A stretch of DNA of 11,792 nt from Irineochytrium annulatum (GCA_027600665.1 JADGJL010000941.1:1-11792); one strand, 5' to 3'; positions 1-8,544 are shown, counted from the stretch's first letter. Program-made: numbers and translations. Notes: generated from the sequence alone by a model not told the origin.

Positions 1-120
1 GAGGAGGAGGGAGTGAAGGGGGAGAGAGAGGAGGAGGACGGAAGGGAGGAGGGTTGTCGTGTCGTGTTTGACTCTGTGAGGGAGGGGGGGCGTTTAGTTG
101 GTTAGGTTTCGCCACATGCA
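1..120. other. GA-rich left-edge tract
   Basis: The first 95 or so bases of the plus strand are strongly purine-rich (runs of gagga, ggaggg and a seven-G run near 83-91). Read on the minus strand this is a CT-rich stretch of the kind found in fungal promoters and leaders. It may belong to a minus-strand gene beyond the left edge. No open reading frame or RNA gene is supported here. Confidence 0.4.
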
Positions 121-151
121 GCAAGAGACGGGAACCGATAGAAAGAAGAGA

Positions 152-166
152 ACGCGCGGAGCGCGT
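152..166. repeat. small perfect inverted repeat (6 bp arms, 3 nt loop)
   Basis: ACGCGC-gga-GCGCGT is a perfect palindrome with a three-base spacer, lying just past the stop codon of the minus-strand gene at 222-683. Both arms contain CGCG. It could form a small hairpin in the 3' region of that transcript, or be a protein-binding site. In GC-rich DNA a repeat this size can also arise by chance. Confidence 0.35.
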
Positions 167-221
167 CTATTCCTCCGCCCTCCATAGTGTACTCGAACGC
201 GGTTCCCGCCTCAACCCCATC

Positions 222-683
222 TCAACTTCCATCTTCCATCTCTTCTTCAAATACATACCTCCTAACCAACGCGGCCTGGCTCCTTGTCCCATACCTCGGC
301 TCCCCCCACGTAAATCCCAGCCACATCCTCAGCACCTCCACCACCTGTCCCTTCCAGTTCTCCAGCCCGGCGAGGAACGTGTACATGGGCCTTGTGAACG
401 CGTTGTCGAACTTCCCGCGGACGATTTCCACCACGGACGACTTCTGCGGAGCTTTTACGACAGCGGAGTCGGAGGGGGTGTTGAAGGCACGGGATTCGGC
501 GAGGGAGTGCGCGGCGGCGATGTGGTCTCGGGGTTTGGCGTTTGGGCGGACGGCGGCACGGGGGTTCTGGGGAGCGGGGCGGTTGTTGGAGATGGCTGCC
601 AGGGGTCGCGGCGCAGCGTCGGTATCCTTGAGGTTGAACAGCTTCGCGGCCGGGGACCGCGGAGGTGGTCTGCGGGCCGCCAT
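222..683 (-). CDS. hypothetical protein, 153 aa, intronless
   Basis: I do not recognise this protein. The frame runs from an ATG in a good context (aaaATGgcg) to TGA, with a strong preference for G or C in third codon positions, like the other genes here; that is the main reason to trust it over the overlapping plus-strand frame. The first 60 or so residues are rich in Pro, Ala and Arg with few acidic residues and could be disordered or a mitochondrial presequence. The C-terminal half (from about residue 83) looks folded. It is rich in Trp and other aromatics, with segments such as KFDNAFTRPMYTFLAGLENW and LRMWLGFTWGEPRYG, and ends in an acidic tail (EEEMED). No transmembrane helix is clear. 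It is divergent from the glycosyltransferase gene, with about 0.8 kb between start codons. A further upstream exon cannot be excluded. Confidence 0.65.
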   Translation of the reverse strand: MAARRPPPRSPAAKLFNLKDTDAAPRPLAAISNNRPAPQNPRAAVRPNAKPRDHIAAAHSLAESRAFNTPSDSAVVKAPQKSSVVEIVRGKFDNAFTRPMYTFLAGLENWKGQVVEVLRMWLGFTWGEPRYGTRSQAALVRRYVFEEEMEDGS

Positions 684-1496
684 TTTCACTCAGTGAATGA
701 ATGATCTTGACAAGCTCGTTTGACGTTTTCCTTCTCGGTTTTTTTTATATTTTATTTTTGTTATTCTTTTTGCGTGCAACCTTATTACCAAGAAGTTTTC
801 AACTAGAACTTGGAGATTTTTGTTTTACTGCAAAGACATTACCGGAGCTTTTTCTGGATTTTGACGTTTATTCATTCACGTACGCATGTGCCCCACGGCC
901 AACCCTCCAAAGCGCGTAATACCCAGCGCAATGGCAAACGAGAAGGCAGTAAAGCTCGTCGACCCGCTCATGCAAACGGCATCGTGGGCAGAATATAGGG
1001 AAGAGTTTGCGATATGAGAGATTCGTTATCCTTTCCGGTGGTCGCAGGAGTGTGTTAATATACCAATAACTCCTCGATCACCACCGTGAAACGCCCAAAA
1101 TAAAAAACGATCGACGAGAAAAGAAGTCGCGGAAAGCAAAGAAGAAAAAGTGAGGTTGGAAGTCGCAGGGCCGTCCAATAATAGGAAAAGTAGCGGGTGT
1201 GTGCGCCCAAGTTCTCCATTCGAGAAGTCGCGGAACGCGAATTTTGCCCCTTGCCTCACTGCACCCGCCGCCCTTGCCTACGTCCCGTTTCGGACCACAG
1301 TGAGACCTTATATCCTCGTCCCTGGCCTCCGTCGCTCGATTCTCTCCTCCTCCTCCCACACCCGTCATCGTCGTCGAGCGCCGAGTCGAGTTTACCTAGC
1401 CAAGGGGAGGGCCCGCCCGCGAGACTACCACCTCCCACTTCCCACCGACTTCCCCCTCCGGATCTCGCACCGCCACCACCACCAACCGCTTCTGGG
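684..1496. promoter_or_regulatory. divergent promoter region between the 153-aa gene and the glycosyltransferase gene
   Basis: No gene is supported in these roughly 810 bases. The left part (about 740-850) is T-rich on the plus strand, and 1080-1150 is A-rich. On the plus side a TATA-like TTATAT at 1308-1313 is followed by a long CT-rich tract (about 1316-1362). That arrangement suggests transcription starts near 1335-1365 and a leader of roughly 130-160 nt. There is no ATG between the TATA-like site and the start at 1497, so no upstream ORF is expected in this leader. Promoter function is inferred from composition and gene orientation. Confidence 0.45.
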
Positions 1497-3814
1497 ATGG
1501 CCAACAACGCCAAGATGATGGCGCCGCCGCCCATGTCGAACCGCGGCAACGGCGGGCGGCAGAACGGATCCCCGACCGAGGACGGCCCACCGGGTCAGCA
1601 GCAGGGCTACGCCGACCCGAGATTCCAACGAACGGTGGTGCCGCAGGTTCAAACCATGCAGCAGGGTTGGGTGGACGGTGCGTCGGAGGCATCGACCATG
1701 CAGCCGGACAATCAGTTCCAATACCACAGCCAGCAGGGCGGGATGTATGGGCAGCACCAGGGTTATGGATATCAGGTCAGTTGATGTGATGTGATGTGTA
1801 GTCGTTTTGGGAGGACCTTGAACGAGCTGGAAGTGTGTCTGCCTGGCCAATGACCTGGACGCTACTGTGGCCTTCCTGGACTCAGACCGGTGGAGTTCAC
1901 GGCGGCGTCAGCGGCGTCAGCGGCGACGGCCGTCTTTTCTGTGTAACGTGGCTGGTTTCTCACTGTTGACGCCCTTCGCTTCTGATCGACGTGGAGTGAA
2001 CATTCTCAACGACGCCCTCCTCGCTTGTTCTAGACGGACCTATGTGCGTTTCTGACCTTTGATTCTCCAACAGCAACCGAATCCCTACGGCCCTCCGCAA
2101 GGTCCTCCTCCCGGCCCGAACTACTATGGCCAGCAACAACCCCCTCCCGGCGGCTACCAACAGCAGAGCCCATACCGTCCCCAACCCCCTCCAGGCCCTC
2201 CACCGCACATGATGAACAACCAGGGCGGCCCGATGCCCGGTGGCCCTCAATCACCGATCAAGGAGCATGGCGGCAAGGTTGAGACTGTCAACCCCAACGT
2301 ACCCTCGATGTCGTACGCGCTGCTGGACGACGCGGCCGCCAACGGTGGGAAGAAGACGCCGAAGACGAACCTGGGGAACACGAAGGCCGTCATGGCGCTG
2401 CTGTCGGAGATGTGGATCTTCAACTTAATCTTCATTCTGGGCGGGACGTTCTTTGCGAGCTTTTACTTGGGGAAGCTGCAGGGTTATGATGACCTTGTCA
2501 TGTGGGATGTGGCCTGCTACTGGAAGATTGGTACGTTTGTCCACTCGCTTTCTAATTCTCACTCCTTATCCCTAACTCTTTTTAATAGGATGGCTCCTCC
2601 CGCTCCCGTACTGCATCATCTGCTTCTACGGTCTCGTCATGCCCTATCGCACGCCCAAGTTCCTCTCGTACGAGACCTCGGGCGTCAAGAAGCGCCGCGT
2701 CGATAACCTGTACATCCTCACCGTCACCAAGGGCAACAACCGCGAGGCCGTCTACCGCGCCTGGAACGCCCACAAGCACCTCGAGCGCCTCCACCCCTGC
2801 GTCCGCGTTCACGTCCTCACGGACGAGCCTTACTTCTTCGAGAACATCAACTGTTACACCTGCCCGAAGGCCTTCGTGGCAGGCAACTCAAAGTACAAGG
2901 CGCGCGCGCTCGAGTGGTACAGGCAGACCATGAAGTACACCGAGCACGACTGGGTCCTGCACTTGGATGAGGAGTCTGTCATCGATGACGAGAGTGTGAA
3001 GGCGTGCCTGGAGTTCATTTGGTATGAGACCAAGTACCACTTCGGGCAGGGCTTGATCTTGTACAACCAATACAAGTACTGGAGCAACTGGATCTTCACG
3101 GTCGCGGACGCCATCCGTGTCGGTGACGATTTGTCGCGTTTCCACTTGCAGTGAGTAATTCTGTCGCCGCTTATTTGTATTCCCGTGACGATGACTAACC
3201 CGTTCTTCTTTGCGATCAATAGATACACCTTCTTCCACCGCCCCGTTTTCGGCGCCCACGGCTCCTTCCTCCTCAACAACGGTCTCGTCGAGAACGCCGT
3301 CTCCTGGGACCTCGGCTCCCTGACCGAAGATTACCAGTTCGCCATGAAGGCGTGGGACCGCGGCTTCCGTTGCGGCAAGATCGCCGGCATCATCCGCGAG
3401 CAGTCGCCGCTCGACTTTATCGGCTTCATGAAGCAGCGCAGGCGTTGGTACGTCGGCATCCGTCGCCTGCCCGAGTTCCTCCCCAAGATGTGGGCGGGCT
3501 TCTGGACGCTCGGCATCTTCTCCCTCTACTGCACCATCGCTTCCCTGATCTTGGGCTTCCTGCCCCAATTTAAGAGCCTGGTCACGCCGAGGTGGTTCGG
3601 CCTGCTGAAGGACTTCTCGTTCATGACGTTCGTGTACCTGTACCTGGTCGGCATCTTTGTGCAGGATCTGGACAAGGGTGTCAACCCGCTGCTGGCGATC
3701 ATTAGGATCCCGGCGACTTTCATCCTGCAATTCGTTGCCGTTGTGATGGAGGGGTTGGCGGTCATGTACGGCATTGCGTTCCCGCCCGCAGACTTCGACG
3801 TTATCAAAAAGTGA
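1497..3814 (+). CDS. egghead/bre-3-like family 2 glycosyltransferase, membrane-bound
   Basis: Exons 1497-1775, 2074-2530, 2589-3150 and 3223-3814 join in frame to a 629-residue protein; all introns are GT-AG. Residues 1-180 are low-complexity, rich in Pro, Gln, Gly and Asn, and probably cytosolic and disordered. Two hydrophobic segments follow (about 206-226 and 247-263), then a GT-A type catalytic region. In it HLDEE (370-374) is the likely metal/nucleotide-sugar site, TED (467-469) the likely catalytic acidic motif, and QRRRW (504-508) matches the processive-GT2 QxxRW signature. Three or four hydrophobic segments end the protein. The order LDEE, FGQG, NW..T.AD..RV.DD, TED, QxRRW is that of egghead (animal beta-1,4-mannosyltransferase acting on glucosylceramide, ER/Golgi membrane). 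Animal members are shorter and lack the Pro/Gln-rich tail. Substrate in this fungus is unknown; a surface polysaccharide or glycolipid product is inference. The start is the first in-frame ATG after a CT-rich leader. Confidence 0.9.
1776..2073 (+). other. long first intron of the glycosyltransferase gene
   Basis: At 298 nt this intron is four to six times longer than the others in the window. It starts GTCAGT and ends CAACAG, with a CTGAC branch-like site at 2052-2056, and sits in phase 0 inside the Gln/Pro-rich coding segment. It carries short tandem repeats: a TGATG repeat just after the donor (about 1782-1797) and the 9-mer CGGCGTCAG twice plus a degenerate third copy (1903-1929). Retention would add two codons and then a stop, truncating the protein before any membrane or catalytic segment. 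Confidence 0.75.
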
Positions 3815-4400
3815 TTTGGGTGGGGGGCATTGGGAAAACCTTTTTTTCAATATCGTGTCTTTTGTCGTTTAGCCTTCTCCATTTTGGTCACCTGGTCTCG
3901 CAACGCATTGTTTCTCTGCTGTATTTGAGGGTAATTGTTGTCGAATCCTTTTGATAATCGTATTCCCCCTCGTCCTAACATTCTGGTCGCTCGCACTCCT
4001 CGCTTTTTTTTTTTCATTACGGTGTAACTCCGAACGCTCTCTCATTTTTTCTCTATATCTTGTCTTGACCAATTCAACAAAACAACAAACCGTGGACAAT
4101 CGTTCCTTCTTTTTTTTTCCTTTTTTTTTGTTGTTTTCTTTTTCTGGTACGGGGGTGGCTAATGGACATAGCTGGTTCATGTCGTTCTTTTTTAATCCAT
4201 CCCTTATTTCTTCGTTCATGGTCTGCGTATGTATGTTATTCATGCCGCTCCCTCTTTACATATCTCTATCAATGTCGCTTGTACCTTTTTCTCAATTTTA
4301 TTTTTGGAATGAATGTTTTTTTGCATGGGCAACATGAAGTGCGTCGGTGGGATATTTGTGCCTGAGGGTGGGTGTCTGTGTTAACGCACGGAGTGGTTTC

Positions 4401-4421
4401 TTTTTTTTTTTTTTTTTTTTT
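4401..4421 (+). repeat. T21 homopolymer run
   Basis: An uninterrupted run of 21 T residues followed by TAATTTTTAT, within the T-rich flank between the glycosyltransferase and ligase genes. Such tracts are common in fungal intergenic DNA, exclude nucleosomes and are length-variable. The exact count may be affected by sequencing error. Confidence 0.85.
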
Positions 4422-5175
4422 AATTTTTATAACGGACAACACATTAATATTTCTTTGCTTCTTGTCGTTTAGCCATTTGTGTTTTGAATAGAATCGAATT
4501 CCAAGCAAACAGGGCGTGTGCTTATGTCCAATTCATGAGCGAACATGAAGCATTGGCTATTCGACGACTTACTTAAGGAATAATGGCTAGACAGCGAAGG
4601 CTTGACTGTTGTTTTGATGTTAAAAACACAGAGATTATTATTTTATGTGGAAAAAAACACAGACATTTATGCGAAGTTGTTTTCGCACGAAGCACGAGCA
4701 TCGCACAGCCGTCCGCGCCGCGAGGTTCTTCTGCCTGCTTGCAATAAAGTCCGCGAGCACCATCTGGGCGGGTCTGTCCGTCCTCTCTATCTGCGATCGC
4801 GCCCGTGGCTCCAGGAAGATACCTCGGGCAGCGGGCGGTCGTATCCATTGCCTTCACGCGCCAGGGATGGCCTTGGCAGCGCCTTAGAACCTTTTCTAGC
4901 AACCGCAGATAACTCACATACTTCTTGACTCTTCCACAATAGCAATTGAACGCATGCTAGCAACCAATAGTGCGGCACTAAGTAACAAAGCATGCGAAGG
5001 CACGCCATTTATGGTTGACTGTAGGGCGCTCAACGTACATGGACGTGAGACAACCTCCGCGTCGCCCGCCTCGAGCGGCAGCGACGAATCCTCCCAACAC
5101 GCCCCATTGTATCCGGCCGGCATGAGGTAAGCCTTCAACCCTCCACACCATTGAGGAACATCAACGAGATTCCGC

Positions 5176-5214
5176 ATGAAAGCAATGCGCCTCGCCCGCC
5201 CTCCCAACCAATAA
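5176..5214 (+). promoter_or_regulatory. upstream ORF of 12 codons in the ligase leader
   Basis: ATG at 5176 opens a 12-codon frame (MKAMRLARPPNQ) ending at TAA, 29 nt before the proposed ligase start and in a different frame. A second, two-codon uORF (ATG AGG TAA) lies at 5122-5130. If transcripts begin upstream of these, ribosomes would meet both before the main ATG, which usually lowers translation. GGTAAG at 5126-5131 also resembles a splice donor, so a leader intron could remove the uORFs. The transcript start is not known. Confidence 0.4.
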
Positions 5215-5243
5215 AGCAAGATTTCACGACCATACCGAATAAG

Positions 5244-8026
5244 ATGATGAAGAAAGCGTTAGCGAGCTTGTGGCGTCCCGTGGCGTCGCCTGCTAGACAG
5301 GTTAACCGCCGCTGCCGTGATTCAACGGACCGCCACGACCGCTCAGCAACTTATACGGCAGCCAGCAGCAAGGGAGGCCCCGGCGCGAGGACCGTTGGTT
5401 TGGAAGGCGAGACAGGACTTTAACAAGCCTCTGCACAAGCTTCACTCCAACCACCGCGACCCCCGTTGGGACAACCTCCCAGCGATCATGCAATCTGCCC
5501 TGCACTCCTCCTCGCTCCGGGACCAAGACAGCTTCTGGTCCGACGCCGCGCGCTCCGTCTCCTGGTCCACTGCCCCGAAGACGACGTTGGACCCCGCATC
5601 CCCCGTGACCTCCCCGCGGTGGTATCCCGACGGCCGCATCTCGGCATGCTACAACGCCGTGGATCGGCATGTCGAGCAGGGGAACGGGGAACGCGTGGCG
5701 ATCGTGTTTGATAGCCCGTTCACGAAGGGGCGAAGGGATATTACTTATGCGGAGCTGAAGGAGGAGGTGGAGACGCTGGCGGGCGTGCTGAGAGATTTTG
5801 GGGTATGCTGTTTGCTTTTAGAAGAGACCTATGCTGGTTGATCTGACGCGTTGTGTGTCCAACAGGTTGGGAAAGGGGATATGGTGTTGATTTATGTAAG
5901 TTTACTCAATCACGCCCCGGTTGTCATTTGGTAATGACGAACTCATTCGCTCATTTATTCAGATGCCGATGGTGCCGGAAGCCATCTTCGGGATGCTGGC
6001 AACGGTGAGGCTGGGCGCCGTCCACAGCGTCGTATTTGGTGGCTTCGCACCGCAGGAGCTGTGAGTAATCTCTCCCCCTGGTCGGGATATCATAACCCCA
6101 ACGTTCAAAATTGCAGAGCAAAAAGGGTCGAGGATTGCAAACCCAAGGTGATTCTTTACGGCGCCTGCGGGTTCGAGCCCAGCCGGATTGTACCTTACAA
6201 GTGAGCGTTTTTCGCTTCATTCCTCTATTCCTCACGCTAACACCTCCGTTACCTTCAGGCCCCTCGTCGACGCCGCTCTCAATATGTGCAAACACAAAGT
6301 CCCCTTCAAGCTTGTCTTCGAGCGTCCTCAATGCCCGGTCGTCCTCGATCACTCCAAGGGCGAGCGTTCTCTCGCCGGCGAGCTAGCGCATTGGAAGACA
6401 TCCCGAAAGCCCGGCCAGCGCGTCGGCTGCGTTGCCGTCGGATCAAATGAGTACGTGAAATCACAAACCCCTGTTTTATATCACTCATGATACTATCTTA
6501 CCCAGCCCGCTCTACCTCCTCTACACCTCCGGCTCCACCGGCACCCCCAAGGGCGTCGTCCGCGAGACGGGCGGCTACCTCGTCGCCCTCCGCTGGGCCA
6601 TGTCCAACATCTTCGGCATGTCGCCCTCGGACACCTTCTTCGCCGCATCCGACATCGGTTGGGTCGTCGGCCACTCCTTCATCGTCTACGGCCCGCTCAC
6701 GCTCGGCTGCACGACGGTCCTGTACGAGGGGAAGCCCATCATGCCGGGTGCGAATCCGGCCGCGCCGTTCTGGAGGATGGTGCAGCAGCATCGGATCAAT
6801 TGCATCTTCACCGCGCCCACGGCCATGCGCGCCATCAAGCGGGAGGATCCGAATCTGATCGAGGCCCGGCGGCATGATCTGACCACGCTGCGGAACGTGT
6901 TTCTGGCGGGCGAGAGGTGCGACCCGGACACGGCCAAGTTCTTCGCGAAGGAGCTGGGTGTGCCGATTCGGGACAACTTCTGGCAGACAGAGACCGGGTG
7001 GCCCATCACGGCCGCGTCAGCGTTCGTGGGAGGGGAGGGGACGCCGGTGGTTGTTGGGAGCGCGGGGCCGCCCGTGGCCGGGTATGATGTGAGGGTGCTT
7101 GTGAGCGTTAAGGAGAAAGGAGAGGGGGATGAGGATTTCAAGGAGATGAAGGAGGCTGGATGGGGGGTGTTGGGGAATCTGGTGGTGAAGCTGCCCTTGC
7201 CGCCGGGATGCTGTGAGTTGTAATATCGCTTTTGGTGCGGGTGAAGGGGAGGTTTTGCTGACGTTTTTTTAAAAGTTACCACGCTGTGGAACAACCATGA
7301 GGGATACCTGAAGAGGTGCATGCGCTGCAAAATTATAAGTGCTTACACGTTCCCCACGCAGCTACTTCACTAAGTTTCCGGGTTACTTTGACCTGACTGA
7401 CGCTGGGTTGATTGGTGAGATCGTTGATTGTTCAAACTCGGCAGTAATGTTAACGCCATACAGATGAAGGCGGAAACGTCCACATCATGGGTCGCACGGA
7501 CGATGTCCTCAACATCGCCGGCCACCGGCTGTCCGCCGGCGTGAGTCGGTTGCGTTTTAACCCGCCCTTGCCGAACTAATTGAGATTTCTATTTCAGGGA
7601 ATGGAGGAGGTCGTCTCCACCCACCAGGCCGTCGCTGAGTGCGCCGTCGTCGGGATGGCGGACGCCCTCAAGGGCGAGAAGCCCTTGTGCTTCATGGTGC
7701 TCAAGAAGGGCGTTTCCATGAACGACGTCGAGACCATCAAGGGGGACCTCATCAGTGCGATACGGGAAAAGGTAGATTGACATACTTCGTAGTAAAATGG
7801 AAGCTTGACGACTTACCGCATCTTGTAGATCGGCGCCATCGCATGCTTCCAGCGGGATAACATCTATACCGTTGAGAAGCTGCCGAAGACGCGGTCCGGG
7901 AAGATCTTGAGGAGGACGCTGCGGAACATCGCGAATGGGGAGAAGTATATCGTGCCGGCGACGATTGAGGATGACCTGGTTTTGCCTAATATTGAGGCTT
8001 TGTTCAGCGTCAAGCCAAAGCTGTGA
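5244..8026 (+). CDS. propionyl-CoA synthetase / ACSS3-type acyl-CoA ligase, probably mitochondrial
   Basis: An ANL-superfamily enzyme that activates a short-chain acid (propionate or acetate) with ATP to an acyl-adenylate and then to acyl-CoA. Exons 5244-5300, 5362-5802, 5866-5895, 5963-6060, 6117-6200, 6259-6450, 6506-7212, 7276-7315, 7362-7414, 7464-7540, 7598-7771 and 7829-8026 join in frame to 716 residues. Motifs: [11 protein letters not shown] (307-317, ATP phosphate loop), WQTETGWPI (460-468), FDLTDAG (559-565), [17 protein letters not shown] (577-593) and KTRSGK (671-676) with the likely adenylation Lys676. LPLPPG and FPGYFD match PrpE/ACSS3. Trp460 aligns with the acetyl-CoA synthetase Trp that limits acyl length. 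The N-terminus ([19 protein letters not shown]) is basic and free of acidic residues, like a mitochondrial presequence. The first intron is the least certain: other splice sites fit, and a start at the in-frame ATG 5488 would give about 655 residues. Fungal PcsA has this role; orthology is inferred. Confidence 0.92.
5866..5895 (+). other. 30-nt microexon of the ligase gene
   Basis: This exon encodes ten residues ([10 protein letters not shown]) that are conserved in propionyl-CoA synthetases, between introns of 63 nt (5803-5865, donor GTATGC) and 67 nt (5896-5962, donor GTAAGT). It is in phase 0 on both sides, so skipping would keep the frame but delete a strand of the N-terminal subdomain. 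Gene finders often miss exons this short. Confidence 0.85.
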
Positions 8027-8157
8027 TGATGTTCCTCTTTTTGTATTATATTTGTTGTACCAGTTTACCTCTATCATCATTACGTTGCACACATCCAAAA
8101 TGAATGTGCTTTGTTCTTCTATTGCTCACTACAGTAATGATGTTCGACTTTATGGTG

Positions 8158-8163
8158 AATAAA
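8158..8163 (+). terminator. candidate polyadenylation signal AATAAA (first copy)
   Basis: Canonical AATAAA about 130 nt after the ligase stop codon, at the end of the first copy of the tandem duplication. Used as a signal only by inference; fungal polyadenylation often works with degenerate A-rich elements. Confidence 0.45.
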
Positions 8164-8219
8164 TGTGCTTTGCTCTTTTATTGTTGACTACAGTATGAAG
8201 TTCGACATTTGGTGAGGAC

Positions 8220-8225
8220 AATAAA
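8220..8225 (+). terminator. candidate polyadenylation signal AATAAA (second copy)
   Basis: A second AATAAA about 195 nt after the ligase stop codon, at the equivalent place in the second copy of the duplication. Two signals about 60 nt apart could give two transcript ends. Confidence 0.4.
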
Positions 8226-8544
8226 GTTTAAGAGAATAATCGATCTGTCTTACTTTATTATCATGGGTGTTAAACGTGTTCTGAGTGTTCACATTGTCCG
8301 GAATTGTTCATGTAAGAGGAGTGAAACAAAATTGTCTTTAGGGTGGGTGATCGCAAAAAATAGCAGGGATTTTACAAGGGTCGGAGAAGAGGCTCGAACA
8401 ACAAGGAAAAACGACGGGACGGAGAGATCTGAGAAAAAGGAAGGCCCCGAAAAGGGATACTGAAGGAAAATAACATGATGCTCTCACAGCGAAAAGCAAA
8501 GTGTCCATGAGAACGAATGCAAAATAAGATGTCCGCGAGCATCA

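Larger units (their letters stand above)
3815..5243. other. long intergenic region: T-rich 3' flank, then ligase promoter and leader
   Basis: No gene is convincing in these 1.4 kb. From about 3840 to 4440 the plus strand is T-rich with several runs of 8-10 T; this fits the 3' UTR and downstream region of the glycosyltransferase gene, though no canonical AATAAA occurs there. From 4690 to 4880 the DNA is GC-rich but holds only short frames with no recognisable product. AATAAA occurs at 4743-4748. CCAAT occurs in the ligase promoter and leader, at about 4963-4967 and 5208-5212. The 9-mer CTAGCAACC is present at 4896-4904 and 4957-4965. A perfect TGCGAA/TTCGCA hairpin lies at 4671-4688. Confidence 0.5.
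8103..8225 (+). repeat. imperfect tandem duplication, about 59-bp period, two copies
   Basis: Copy 1 begins AATGTGCTTTGTTCTTCT at 8103 and runs to GGTGAATAAA (8163). Copy 2 begins AATGTGCTTTGCTCTTTT at 8162 and runs to GGTGAGGACAATAAAG (about 8226). The shared order is AATGTGCTTTG, a CT-rich stretch, ATTG, ACTACAGTA, GTTCGAC, GGTGA, then AATAAA. About four fifths of positions match, with a few small indels. Direct comparison shows a local duplication that has since diverged. Confidence 0.85.
8027..8544. other. convergent 3' intergenic region
   Basis: The 518 bases between the ligase stop and the stop of the minus-strand gene hold no supported gene. They contain an imperfect tandem duplication with plus-strand AATAAA signals (8103-8225) and a minus-strand AATAAA (TTTATT at 8254-8259 on plus). 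The latter could serve the convergent gene, giving it a 3' UTR of about 285 nt. The two transcripts may therefore end close to one another or overlap. Confidence 0.5.

Noticed and set aside
187..696. 169-codon plus-strand open frame overlapping the 153-aa minus gene
   Set aside because: It opens at GTG rather than ATG, has its first ATG deep inside and no recognisable product. GC-rich third positions and the ATG context favour the minus frame.
1150..1850. Several Pro/Arg/His-rich open frames on both strands around the glycosyltransferase leader and first exon
   Set aside because: They are shadows of the CT-rich leader and the low-complexity first exon; they lack coherent domains.
2888..3850. 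320-codon antisense open frame across the glycosyltransferase gene
   Set aside because: It lies opposite highly conserved GT2 exons, crosses a clear intron and is rich in charged low-complexity sequence. It is an effect of GC-rich third positions on the coding strand.
3951..4337. 128-codon Phe/Ser/Leu-rich 'membrane' frame
   Set aside because: The hydrophobicity comes from T-rich noncoding DNA; many T runs fall inside it and there is no recognisable pattern or coding bias.
4573..4917. 114-codon minus-strand frame in the intergenic GC island, with overlapping plus frames
   Set aside because: No recognisable domain and a downstream part in AT-rich DNA. Conservation or RNA evidence would be needed.
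5317..5490. Start of the ligase at position 5317
   Set aside because: The codon there is GTG, which is not a usual fungal start. An upstream exon beginning at ATG 5244 or an internal ATG at 5488 is more likely.
6165..6185. GGTTCGAGCC-like tRNA B-box match
   Set aside because: It lies inside a conserved coding exon of the ligase and there is no matching A box or cloverleaf around it.
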